Assembly (NCBI GenBank): GCA_015680685.1
Contig: MNCI01025343.1
Coordinates: 141,071-205,070, forward strand
Reading direction: 5' to 3'
DNA: 64,000 nt
Origin: Gnetum montanum
Taxonomy: Eukaryota > Streptophyta > Gnetopsida > Gnetales > Gnetaceae
This document shows, one piece after another, positions 13,198 to 24,389 of this stretch. A model generated the notes under the pieces. That model made no database searches. It worked only from the letters and a program-made list of their open reading frames with translations, and was not told the origin of the DNA. The position numbers and the translations under genes were made by a program. Numbering within the stretch: position 1 is the stretch's first letter; each line of letters opens with the position of its first letter.

Positions 13198-14138
13198 ATC
13201 GTAAGAAAATGCCTTCATTATTTTTTGCATCAAACTTTCTCAAGTTATCTTTATCATTTAGAAGATATCATTTTGAACCAAAAACTTGAAAGTAATCTAC
13301 TAATGGTTTTCTACCTGTCCATAATTCATAAGGAGTTTTAGAAGTGAATATTCTTACCAGAACTTTGTTGGATACGTAACAAGAAGTGTTGATGGATTTG
13401 GTCTAGAAGTGATGAGGAAGACTTTGATCATTTAATATGGTTCTCCTCATCTTGTTTAAGATTCTATTTTTTTGTTTAGCTATTCCATTTTTTTGAGGAG
13501 TTCTTGTAGTAGAGAATTGATGTAGAATATCATTCATTTGACAAACTTTCCATTTTTGAACTTGCCTCCATTATCGCTTCTAATGACTTTATATCATATC
13601 CTTTTTCTTTTTGGATTTCATTACTAATTCTGAAAAAATGATCAAACACTTCATCTTTGTAATATAAAAAAGCAACCCAAGTAAAGCAAGAATAATCATT
13701 AATAATGGTCAAAAAATATCTTTTCTTTCACAAGCTAAGAGTTTAAATAGGACCAACCACATCTATATGAAGTAGATCTAAGGGACAAGTTGTATAAATA
13801 CAATTTTTCTTACCAAATCTTACCCTCATTTGTTTCCTTTTCTAACAAGCTTCACATTTATTTAGGTTGAAATCCTTGAGCTTAGGGAGACACTGAACTA
13901 TTTTCTTTGATACCAAGGTTTGAAGAAATTTCTTATTTATGTGGCTGAGCTTCCTATGCCAAAGACATGCATCATCTACATAACTTACTAAGCAATTGGA
14001 TTCAAGGTTGGGAGAATTTCCAAAAATAGTGGTATACACATTTTCTTTTCTAGATCTTTCAATCACAACATTTCTAGTAGATAAAATCTTGTATTCTACA
14101 ACTTTCTTTTGAAAAGGTAATGCTAAAATTTGAATCAC
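13198..14138 (-). pseudogene. Copia GAG-pre-integrase and integrase (5' half), broken
   Basis: The frame at 14138-13842 ends with DACLWHRKLSHINKKFL and LNKCEAC, the standard GAG-pre-integrase with its H..C zinc ligands. It is followed by PLDLLHIDVVGP (stop codons between) and the integrase core DYSCFTWVAFLYYKDEVFDHF (13712-13530). A partly legible PQKNG block and TPYELW-like block follow near 13500-13310. Integrase inserts element cDNA; the second half of the domain and everything 3' of it are missing. Several stops and frame changes. Confidence 0.75.
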
Positions 14139-14590
14139 AAAGTTGACTTACACTAAGAAGATTATGTTTTAATCCATCAATGAAAAAAACGTTTTTTATA
14201 GTTGGTAATCCCTTACCTTTACCTCCTATGCTACCAATACCTACTATAGGTGTTTCCATGTCATTTCCGAATGTGACTATTTCAAAATTTTGTTTCGTGA
14301 AGTGGGTGAAGTAGGATTTTTCACCTGTTATGTGCCTTGAACACCCATTGTCAATATACCACATGCTAGCATTGTCATCAGAGAAAGTAATTTGAGCCAT
14401 CAAATTCTTTTCAATATTTTCTTCTTTTCCTTTCCAAACCTACGTCATTTTCTTTTTAGGCTAGTTTTGGAAAGACCAAGAGTAGTGATGTATTCTAAGA
14501 TAGCAAAAAGCTTGAATATGACTATATTGGTTACAAAATAAGCATTTCAAGTTTTTTGGTTTAGAAGATTTAACAAACCTAAATAAATGC
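14074..14590 (-). pseudogene. Copia zinc knuckle and aspartic protease
   Basis: Minus strand from about 14550: CLFCNQYSHIQAFC is a perfect C-x2-C-x4-H-x4-C nucleocapsid knuckle. Then, in the 109-residue frame 14403-14074, WYIDNGCSRHITG is the copia protease signature with the catalytic Asp followed by N-G rather than the usual S/T-G, and KNVFFIDGLKHNLLSVSQLCD closes the domain. The Asn at that position would probably reduce activity. The frame extends into the beginning of the GAG-pre-integrase region with a frameshift between 14138 and 14074. Confidence 0.75.
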
Positions 14591-15087
14591 TATTTTTGGT
14601 CTTTGGAATTCTCCATAGAGTTCTTGTTCATTTGCTTAATCATAGTTGTTAGTCTTTGAATCTTAGACCTAAGGTCTGAGTTTTATTTTTTGAGATAAGA
14701 GTGTTCATCTTTAAGAACTTTGATTTTTATTTCCTTAGCATGTAAAGAATATTTCATTTCAATGCATAAATTTTGGAAAGAAAGAATTTTATGGTAAAAT
14801 ATCTTATACTTTTCTTCAAAGGAGATGTCATTTTGATAATCATAAGTTTTTCCAACTTTACAAGCATAGCCTTCTATATTTTTGAATGTAAGGAAGGAAA
14901 TGAGATACTTACCTTTATAATAGATGTGATAAATGAATTGACCATGCCATTTGATGATGTACATTAGGCTCTTTGTCTAGATGTGTCTAATGTTAATTAC
15001 CCCTTTCATTTTCACTCTTGAAGATTAATGTAGAGAGTAAGAGTACCAAGCTTAGATATCACTTGAGGATCATTGAACTTAGAAAGA

Positions 15088-15150
15088 AGGGGGGAGGGGG
15101 GTGGGGTGGGGTTGGGGGGCGCTGGGTGGTGGGGTGTGGTGGGGAGAGGA
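15088..15150 (+). repeat. G-rich tract (G-quadruplex-like)
   Basis: About 60 bases made almost only of G runs of 3-6 separated by one to four bases, in otherwise AT-rich DNA. It lies in the leader/LTR end of the copia element; the element's own strand is C-rich here. Confidence 0.8.
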
Positions 15151-16126
15151 ATGAATAAATTTCCCAAAGAAGATTCTTTGACACAAAGTTTGCATCACTT
15201 TTAACATGGCCCAACTTGGGTAGTCCACACTTGGAGGGTAGTTTGCTAGCACACCTTTAAACTTTGTTCCTTCCAAATTGTGTTTTGAATGATACCACAC
15301 CTTGTACAATCTCTAAGCTCCACTCAATCTCACAAGGTTCTAACAAGCTTAGAATGTGGTTTTAAGGATCCCACTACCTTTACAACTTTGAGCTCCCCTC
15401 TGAAGTGTTGTGCCACTACACCAATACTCAATCCTGTAGGATCCTGACAAGCTCAAGTAAGATGCCTTCTTGCAAGAAGCACATCAACCTTGTAGGACAA
15501 CAACGGAGAACAATAATTACAAGGGATGAATGCAACTTAGTTTGATAATCCTTGCACTTTAAGGTACAACTCACTTTACAACAAAAAACATAGAGTAAAA
15601 TGAGAAGCAACAATGATTACAATGATTGTCAACTAATTATACAATGATAGTACAAAAGCTTGCACATTTGCCAATGAGAATGATGTCTTCTTATAGCCAT
15701 TATGTTTCCAAATTTATCTTAAAACTTGTGCAATGGCTAGCTAATGGTCATGGAAGATGTATTCTTTATGTCTAAGATGTCTTTCTACCTCTGGTCTCTA
15801 TTCTAGGAAGATGTCTTTGTCTGGTGAAAGACATATTTCTATAACTAGCCCTCATTTTGGGAAGATGTATTTGTTTGGTGAAAGACATGTTTGCTATTTT
15901 GCAGAGATGTCTTTGCCTATGATGCCTCAATTCTACCCAGAGGTCTATTGTTTCTTGAAGATGTCTTTCTTCATCCTTTCTTTGCACTTTGAATTCTTTG
16001 TTCCTTGTCCATGTTCTTGAGCTTTCGCAAACCTTCTTATCTCAATCCAGTTTCTAGTCCTGCAAACACAATAATCACACAACAACACAAACAACCTTGT
16101 TCTCCATTTTCCTTATTTTTTTAACA
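15150..16126 (-). repeat. Probable 5' LTR of copia element E
   Basis: On the minus strand it starts TGTTAAAAAAATAAGG at 16126. It then has a block of four or five imperfect AAGACATCTT(C)-type repeats (15990-15755), a TATA-like 'ggctataagaag' near 15700, and a pyrimidine-rich stretch resembling the R/U5 part of copia LTRs ('gtaattattgttctccgttg', about 15510). No partner LTR survives, so the LTR status rests on position upstream of gag and on the layout; the inner end is not fixed. Confidence 0.5.
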
Positions 16127-16149
16127 TACCAAAAGGTAAACATGCTTGT

Positions 16150-17080
16150 GTAGTCATCCCCCTTGGACTATGTTAGATAGCATAGTCCTGGCATGGATGG
16201 GAAGGAATGAAGGATTTGTGCCATTTTTGACTCACTTTCTAGGGTTTGGTAGTCTCTAGAGGCTCCAAAAGGGTTTTAGAATTAAAGGTGTGAGTTTTGG
16301 GGTTGATTTGATATGTTTATGATTTTTTATGAATTGAGTACCCATGTTGGCCAACATGGGTGAGGGCTTCCTTAGCATGGATAGATGGTTTATGATGAAA
16401 GTTAACTAGTTTTTGGTTAATTTTTGGTTACTAAAGACTTTGAGAAAGCATAGAGGTCATGATATGTTAATTTGAAGGTTATTTTTAATATTTTATGATC
16501 ACAACCCACCCAACCACGTTGGAACTATGTTGGCCAGCATGGTTGGGGTGCCCCCTAGTGTGGCTGCATTAGAATTCATGGTTTTGACACTTCTTTATTG
16601 GGTTTGACTAGGTTTTGGAGCTACTAGAAGCTTCCACTAGGATTTTAGGCTTTGAAAGATCATTATGGAGTTGAATTGAGGTTTGATTGATGTTTGGAAG
16701 TACTATCCCCCCTAGAGAAATGCTAGCTAGCATAGTTGAGCTTTTGGCCAACATTGTTATCCAAAATAGCATGTTCTATGATGAGTTCTTGCCTCCTTCA
16801 AGGCTTGGTACTTACCAATGTTGACATCCAACTTCTAATTTTTGTATGGGGTTCTTGCATTTTTGTAGTAAGTGGAATGGTTGGGTCCATGCTAGATCTA
16901 GCTGGCCAGTGTGGATGAGGTGGGTTTTAAGTTTAAGACTGCATCCCAAGGCTTCAATGGAGTTCAACCATAGCATAGATGGGATTTGGGTTGTGAATTC
17001 CATTGCTTGTAAGGCATCTAGTAAGGCCCACCCAAATTTAAATGGTGTTTTTGGTTTTAACCTTTCACCTTCCCAGTGTA
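16150..17080 (+). repeat. Degenerate long repeat region with recurring 'ttggccaacatgg' words
   Basis: Similar phrases recur about every 300 bases: 'catgttggccaacatggg' (about 16343), 'tatgttggccagcatgg' (about 16527), 'gctagctagcatag' (about 16720) and 'ctggccagtgtgg' (about 16900). Stretches of the form 'gtttggtagtctctagaggctcc' and 'gttttggagctactagaagcttcc' also recur. It looks like an old tandem duplication upstream of the exon-like series. No coding support. Confidence 0.35.
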
Positions 17081-17369
17081 GCTAGAACTTTCCCTCCTTT
17101 GCATGATTAGTTCACTATAAGTCAAGTTAGTGAATTGGGCAAGGGATTTTGAAAGGAGGCACATAAGTGCACAAATCATTTTTAAATGTTAGTTTTATCA
17201 AAATCATGTGAAATTTTTTTTCCATCACTAGTAGTGCATAGTTTTAGAGCCCTTCTAGTAATTTGGGTTTAAACCTCATCAATTATTAACATTTCTTGGT
17301 TGTTCTCCATCAAGGAGTAGCATTGTTGCTAAGACTTTCAAGAATTTTGGAGGTTTTTTGCATTGTGGA

Positions 17370-20300
17370 TGAACATGTCAAAGAGGAAGGCAACTACCAG
17401 CAAGAATCCAACACTAGAGGATGTGAATGATGCAACAAAGGGGCTTTCACATTTTTCATAGCCTCTATTGGGGGAAGGATCCTCCACCATGACCTCCAGG
17501 TACACAATTCTTGGTCGTTTTTCCATGAGTTTTGTAGTTTTTCCTCACTTGTAAGGTAAGCATTTTGGCTTGTGTAGGCTTGTGTATGGTAGGAAATTTG
17601 GTTTTGTTCAAATCCTACATAATTTCTGGGTTATTTTTCCATGATTGAAGTGTTATTTTGGTTTTTAGGTTGATCTATATTAAGTTATAAATTTTATTTG
17701 GCCTTGTTTTACATAGGCTTTCTCATTTTTCCAGAGAAATCGATGCCCATTTCCTATTTTTTCTTAAGAAATGGCTAGAAATTTTTATTTTCTAATGTCA
17801 TAGGATATTAATATGTTGTTCAAAGGTCAAAACAATGGTTGAACCACTACATTCTAACTTATGGTTTTTTCAGTTTTTTGTTGCTTTTTCATGCCACGTT
17901 TCAATTTTTTTATACAGAAACAACTTAGAATTTTTGGTTTTTTGGGTTGTGGGGTTTTTTAGTATTTATTGGTTCAAACGGCTATAAAATCACTGAGTTT
18001 TGGTCGATGGTTAATTTTCTGTGAATTTTTTGGTGGACTAGTGCACAATGAAACTTTGGTTTTTATGGGTTTGCCTTGTTGAAATTGGTTAATGTTGACA
18101 CTTAGAAAATTTCTTTAGCCACATCCTAGGTTCATGGGGATTCTTAGAGGTGTTAGGGAAGATTTGGCCTTGATTCTAGAAATTTTGAAAAAAATTTAAA
18201 TATTTTTTAATAGTAATTTACTACAATTGTTTTCTATAGTTTTGGGTTTTTGTGCAATTTTTTGTTAAACTTTGTTAAGGTTTTGGGTTGCTATTTAAAT
18301 TTTTCATAGGCTTGAAAATGCAACGTAGACATTAAATTTTATGCATACATAGTTTCTAGACTTAGAAAAGAATTTTTAGTTCTAATCTATCATTTTTGTC
18401 CATGTGCAAATTACCTTGTAAAGTTGTAGTTTTGATTGTTAAAACTACAAACCTCCCTGGCTGTATAGGCAGCCTTAGTGTGGTTCTTGGTATATTTTGT
18501 GTAAAACTGAAAGGTCCTAAGTTTATTTACATGCTGTATTTTTGTTTTTAATAATCATTTGAACTTTTTAAAATCTTTAACTATCCTCCTATAGTTTTCA
18601 CTACAGCTAGTTTCACTGTTAACTAGGATTTCTAGTAAAAATTTTGCAAAAATCCAAATTGGGATTTTGTGATTGTTGTTGTAGGTACAAGCTAGTTTTC
18701 ATGGCTTAAAATTTTCTACATAAGAATTTTTATAATTTTTTATGCATATTTCACCATGAAATTGCTATTAGTTGCTAGTAGGCTACTTGGTTTTATCTAG
18801 TTATTATATGCAATTTTTTCATAATTTTGGTTACTATCTTGTTTTGATCCTAAATGTTGAAAGCTATGAATTTGGTTACTTGGCTTAAATAAAAATGTTG
18901 ACAATGAATGGCTATTATTGTTGTATTCTGCTAGGCTTTTTTGAAATTCATCATTGTGGTCATTGAAGTGGTGGGGCTCCTCTACTACATTCACACACTG
19001 GGGCCCAACACCCCACCTGTAGACATGGTCTTGGAGCATGGATCCTTGTGGTTTCATTTGGGGACAAAGGAATTTCTCACCTACTTGCTCCAAAACTTCA
19101 ATGTGATGGTGTTGTCACACTTGGCTTCGGAGACAACGTATGTAATTGTGGAGATCTTACTACAACACTCTACATGTATGATCATCAAGTTCATTGTTGA
19201 TGATCTTAATACCCATGTCGAGGATGGGCAATAGGATAACAAGTATACTAGGGGAACTTGTCACCTATCCAAGATTTGGGACATGCTTGAGTTCATTTAG
19301 CATAATGCTAATAACACATTGCTTGTTGGTCACTACATCAACACATTATTTCAAAACCCCCTAGCATTATGTATCATTTAGAGGGGTAAGTGAAAGTTAA
19401 ACTTTCTTTTTTTATTTACATTTTATTTACTTAGGCTATTTTGGTTTTTTAAAGTTTTTTTTTTATTTTGTAATGCTTGTAAGTAGAAGGTTGATGACCA
19501 TGGGTTGATCAAGAGTGACTAGCTCTTTTCTTTAGCCCAAACGACATTTGAGGCATTTACCAAAGTTCAAGTGATGAAGCTCATTATGATAGAGCAACTC
19601 AAAGATGAATTTGGTAGATACACCACACTCTATTCCCATGCTCAAGTGAATGGGATAGCCCATAGTTGGTGGGGGATCCCCAATTTGGGTGCACAATCAC
19701 ATATATCCCTTGGGGGTCCTTAAACTATCTTCATTTAACAAGAAAAGTAATTTTTTTTAATTTTTTCTATTATATTTTATTTTGATGCTATGTCAATGTT
19801 TGCATGGTAGTTGTAGGCTATTTAGGCCTTACGTGTTTAAGTGGTTTTATTGGTATGGCTATAAACTTGACTTTAACTGGTTATACTTGTTATATTTTGG
19901 TTTTATGCGATGTGCCTATGCTTAAGCTAATTATCCTTTTGTTGTTTTGTGGGGACTACCTTCTTCTCTACCATTACCTTGATCACTTCAGGATGCTTTG
20001 AGTAAACTCTTATCCTCAAGTTTGGTGAGGTGGATTCCATGCAGTAGTGGTTGGCTAGCCAAGTGTCTAGAACATCCAAGAAAACATCACCAATGTAGGT
20101 TTGCTTGATCTTTTCATGGCTCNTAAGAAAACATCACCAATGTAGTTTTGCTTGATCTTTTCATGGCTCCTAGCCTAACCATCCTTTTCCTTGAGATGGT
20201 GAACATCATCGACTCCTTTAACAAAGAAGTTAAGAAGTTCATCACTTAGGTTCATGGTGTGGCTATCACTTTGGCCATCAATGAGGCTACCTTCTATGAC

Positions 20301-22660
20301 CTCTTTGATATCCTTGGTGAGGGGATAAAAGTTGTCACCCAACTAGGAAAGGAGGTAGGCCACTAGGAGGAGGTGGAAAAATGGTTGAATGCTCATCACA
20401 ATCTCTCAAGATTGTCTTTGGAACAACTCTAATTCTCAAAGTTAAGGGAGGCATATCCATTATTCTGGTCCCACGTCTTTCAAAAGTTGCTATTACTAAA
20501 GAAGGTCATTGACATCAACCAGGCATGGATCATGAAAAAAGTCCTCACTGAAGGTGCTCAATTTAACTAGATTGCTCATTTGGTCTCTAGGCTATAAGGG
20601 GAAATCCAAAAACTTTGCGAAGTCCTCACCATGACATGCCACATGCACTATGCATTATTTATGGCATATTTGAAGAGATTCATGAAGTTCCTGGTGGTGA
20701 GGAGGGATGGAAAATGGGTAAGTAAAATCAAACCCAACTCTCTAAGCCTTGGGTCAAGCACATTTTTCCAACCATGCAAGCTTAAAACCCACTAGAGGAT
20801 GTTGGGAAATCGATGTTTGTGACCACTAAATGTTTTAGTGGCATGCGTTATCCTTCCCTTGATATCATGGGGATTGAACCTCAAGTTGCCCAAGGGAATG
20901 TGAAAAAGGCCAAGGAATCTCATGCAAATGTTGATGGGGTAGCTAGAGCAAAATTAAAGAGGCCTATGATTAAGGAAGTAGCACCAGTGATTGCGCAGCC
21001 TTCCAAGAGGAGGTTTGTTATTAGACTAAATCAAGTGCATGACATGGTTACATGTATGTTATAGTTTGTATTATTTTTAAGTTGTTTTGCATTTTATGTT
21101 TTATGTTATAAGGCTATGATTTTGTTTTAGGCAAAATATAATAAGTTGTTCTATGTTTTATCTTTTTTGTTCTTCTAGGCAAGCAACAAGAACTGGTAGC
21201 CCAAGCAGCAATAGCAGAGGTAGAGTAAAAGCACCTAGAGGAGGCATTTCTACAATAGCACAAGGATGAGGGACTATCCAATGTAGCATTTGATGCTTTA
21301 TTTGATGGTTCATCGCTAGGTGAACCCCCCATCATCATCTCGGATGAGACTCCAGGCATCATAAGTTACCTTTTGTTGGTTTATGTTTAAGCTTGGTTTT
21401 AATCATTAGTTGATTGTCATACTTATTGTATATACTAAGCCTTAGGCATGTGCCTCAACCTCTACATTTCAAATGAAACCTTAAGTGGAGGTTCCTAACA
21501 AGATGGATAAAGATAGGATTGATTAGTTACAAAAAATTGTTCCTGATGTTGGTAAGAACTTTAGTCTATTTTTCCTTTAATGATTTTTACATAAGCTTTA
21601 TGGTTATATTGGTTATATGGTTTTCGATGTTTTTTAGTTATTCTTGTAGTATCTAAGGTTAGATGGGATTTCAACCATGCCATGGGCATAGATGCCTTGG
21701 TTGCCCTACCACCTGAAGTGGAGAATGTATCATGGAAGTTGTAAGAAACTACTACTAATTGTGCATTTTCATTGCAAATTTTTTTAAAAAATGCCAATGT
21801 TCAAATGAGTTCCTATGGAAATGAGTTGTGCATTGGAAAAAGAGACTAAGAGGTAGGCTCAGGTGATTAATGATATCTAAGATCATAAGGAATTTGTGGT
21901 AACCCAAGTAGCTAACAAGAACTCTTTATGAACCAAGGAGATCACGTGGCCATGGTATTGGAATGCTATCCATGACAAGGTTGCCCTTGCTAGGGACATC
22001 ACTAAGTAGAGGTTACAAATGAACTTGCTAGCTGGTAAGGCTAGGGAGTGGAGAGACTACTGTGCTTGGGTCCTTAAGTGGAGCTAAGCACAAAAAGATC
22101 ACAAAAAGAAGTATAAGGTAGAACATGAGGCCCATCTTAAGTGGTTGCAGGTGGAGTTCACTAAATGAAGCAAGTTGGAGTTGTTGATGAAGGAGATTCA
22201 AGCAGAGATTGTCTTCAAATTATTTGAAGGCTCTTTGATGGTGGTTGATTCCCAAACCCCTTAGGTCTCTACTGCTTCTGGAAAGATGGCTGTTACTATG
22301 TTTTCACAAGAGTCATCTACATGGGTTGAGATCAATGAGAGCAACATCCTAACAAGTGTCAATCATGGGGAGGTGGATTGGGCCCAAATGATTGAGGACC
22401 AAATCCTTCATCATTTGGAGATTGGCCTTCAGAGCCTCCCCCTTCCTAAGGGATGTTGTACTGGAGCTCTTCCAAGTTTGTTGATTTACTTTATTTTAGC
22501 ATGTTTTAGTTTAATTTAATTTATAATTAATTTTCATATTGTCTTAATTATTAATTAAACTTATGTTATTGTGGTATAGGTACCAAGTGACACCAACACC
22601 TAGTGGTGATGATGGAAGTGCTCCTTAATCCCCTCTAGTTGCACCATAGTACCATTAGTT
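17370..22660 (+). pseudogene. Series of exon-like open stretches of unknown identity inside element C
   Basis: On the + strand, short coding-looking stretches alternate with T-rich, intron-like stretches. The first opens MSKRKATTSKNPTLEDVNDATKGL (17376). Others lie at 18930-19232, 19530-19735, about 20190-20780, 21176-21360, 21660-21740 and about 21850-22480. Visible text includes FNKEVKKFIT-VHGVAI (about 20216), KKVIDINQAWIMKKVLTEGAQFN (about 20497), and a Lys/Glu-rich, probably coiled-coil region near 21950-22200. In-frame stops interrupt many stretches. I do not recognise the family. It could be a captured host gene, a decayed extra ORF of a gypsy element, or a gene with introns carried into C. 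It is not similar, as far as I can see, to the 3' ORF of elements A and B. Confidence 0.4.
20078..20169. repeat. 45-bp tandem duplication flanking the only N (position 20123)
   Basis: Bases 20078-20122 and 20125-20169 are the same 45-base sequence with one difference (gtaggttt versus gtagtttt), separated by 'nt'. The pattern is what a scaffold join or gap closure with unmerged overlap leaves behind. Confidence 0.85.
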
Positions 22661-23330
22661 GATTATTGTCACTGGCTATCTTTATCATTATTTTTGATGT
22701 TGTTATTATGACATTGTGGCTACTGTTAGCCTTTTGTTGTTGAGATATGGTTTATTCTTTTATGCATTGTTCAAGCTTTTGTCACACTATGTGACCTTCA
22801 CTATTATGTTATAGACATTTTGACTATTATTATTTTTAAACTTTAACTTTTTATATGTTTTAATACTTAATTTTTCATATATGTTATATATTTTATGTTT
22901 GTGTTCATGTTATAGGGCTACATTGATTAGCTTATGTGGTCATAATGTAATAAAATGCTAAAATGAGCTAGGCTACTAGAATGTGAACTAGGTTGTAAAT
23001 GTGATATAGGTTTTGCTAGTTTTAGGCCATGATGGGCCATATGATTTGCCAATTTTAGGCCATGTTAGGCCTTATGTTTTGCCAATTTTAGGCCATTGTG
23101 GACCTTGCCCATCAAAATGGAAGCTTTTATCAATTTTCTGTTTTAAAATTTTTATGAATATTTTAGGTTTTAAGGTTTTTATGATTTTTCATATTTTATG
23201 TTCTAAAATAGACATGGCATAAAAGGGTAAATTGTAAATGAGAATAAACTCTAGGATACGTGCAAAGTAAAGTCAAAATAAGGTAAAACAAAGTAACACA
23301 AAGTGGTATGTGTAAATAATGTTTAAACTA
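22660..23330. other. Non-coding stretch with short tandem repeats
   Basis: T-rich sequence with no supported frame. At about 23011-23108 a unit of roughly 33-35 bases built on 'ttttaggccatg.tgggcc' is repeated three times with changes. It lies between the exon-like series and the distal part of element C. Confidence 0.5.
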
Positions 23331-23639
23331 GGTTAAGAAGGTTACATAGTTATGGATACACATGTAAGTGAATAAAAAACATACATCAATCATGTGAATG
23401 TTTCCTAATCTTTGCAAGATAAAAAATGGTGTATGGCCTATGTTGCATAATTTTTTATTCCTCGTTTCCTTCACTAATTGCATTGAATGGGAGCTCTTTC
23501 CATGGTGCATTCATGGTTTCATCATTGTTAGTTTTGGCCTCTTTTGCTCTATCAAGTTTTATAATTACATGGTTAATAGTAGAAGTGTCTTCCTAAAACT
23601 CCACATCGAATCCTTACTCTATGTCATTATTATTGACTA

Positions 23640-24130
23640 CCAAGGGTACAACACTATCACCATGAATAATTATTTCATCCCCCTCATAAGGTAGGTGAAT
23701 TTATTAGTGGATGGATAAGGAAACAACTTGAAATTAAGCTAACTAGGGAATCCCCAAGATGAGGTTGAATCCTAGTGTCTCTTCCATTACCAAGAAGTTA
23801 GTTATTATGGGGAATTATTCCCTTGCCACGAAGTCTAAAGAAATTGAGCCTTTTATAGCCACTTGAGATCAGTTAAAGGATTTAAGGGTAGAAGTCAAGG
23901 TATATTGCATGTGCTCTATTAGGCCTAAATGTTTAATAATGATGTAAGATGTTACATTAGTTGCTACTTTGTTGTCAACATGCACCTTATGGACCTTGTA
24001 GTGCTCCATCCTTTTGTTATGAAGAGGGGGGCCTTGGTCATCTTGCCATCTTAGTGATTAGTCTTGACTTCATTGTCATGAAACACCAGTGTTGTTGACT
24101 TCATTTCTTCCTTTGGTGAAGGTGGTACAA
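23640..24130 (-). pseudogene. Element C aspartic protease region, degenerate
   Basis: The minus strand after gag reads, with stops, TKAPLHNKRMEHYKVHKVHVDNKVATNVTSYIIIKHLG. Later come SISLDFVARE and FLVMEETLGFNLILGIPQLA, then HLPYEGDEIIIHGDS. This fits the gypsy protease region: the ligand-binding loop where D-T-G-A would stand is degenerate (VDNKVATNV), and the later block corresponds to the W/Y-N-x-I-L-G-R-P-motif (FNLILGIPQL). Function would be polyprotein cleavage. Broken by several stops. Confidence 0.5.
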
Positions 24131-24389
24131 TCACCACATGGATGGACTCTTCACTAGCAAGATATCCTTACTAACAAAAATTAAGATTAACATTTTGACC
24201 AATGCTTTGTGGTGTGCAGCAGAAGTCATTACTAAGTCATATAGGCTAAGGGATGTGTTTTTTTTTTTTTTAGTCACTGTTTGACCTATTCCATCACATT
24301 AAGAAAGTCTTTGTCATTGGTTGTAGACTCCTCATTCTTGTTGACCTTAACTTCCTCCATGTGCTATAGGGTGCAAACTCCATGCTTCT

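Larger units (their letters stand above)
13195..16126 (-). mobile_element. Element E: truncated Ty1/copia retrotransposon
   Basis: Minus strand, 5' to 3': a probable 5' LTR whose first bases (TGTTAAAAAAATAAGG) lie at 16126; a leader with a G/C-rich run; gag remnant (14964-14520) ending in a CCHC zinc knuckle; protease; GAG-pre-integrase domain; and about half of the integrase. Similarity stops at about 13195, inside integrase. There is no copia RT or RNase H and no second LTR; C's RT starts at once. The element has therefore lost its 3' half, by deletion or an abortive insertion. Confidence 0.7.
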
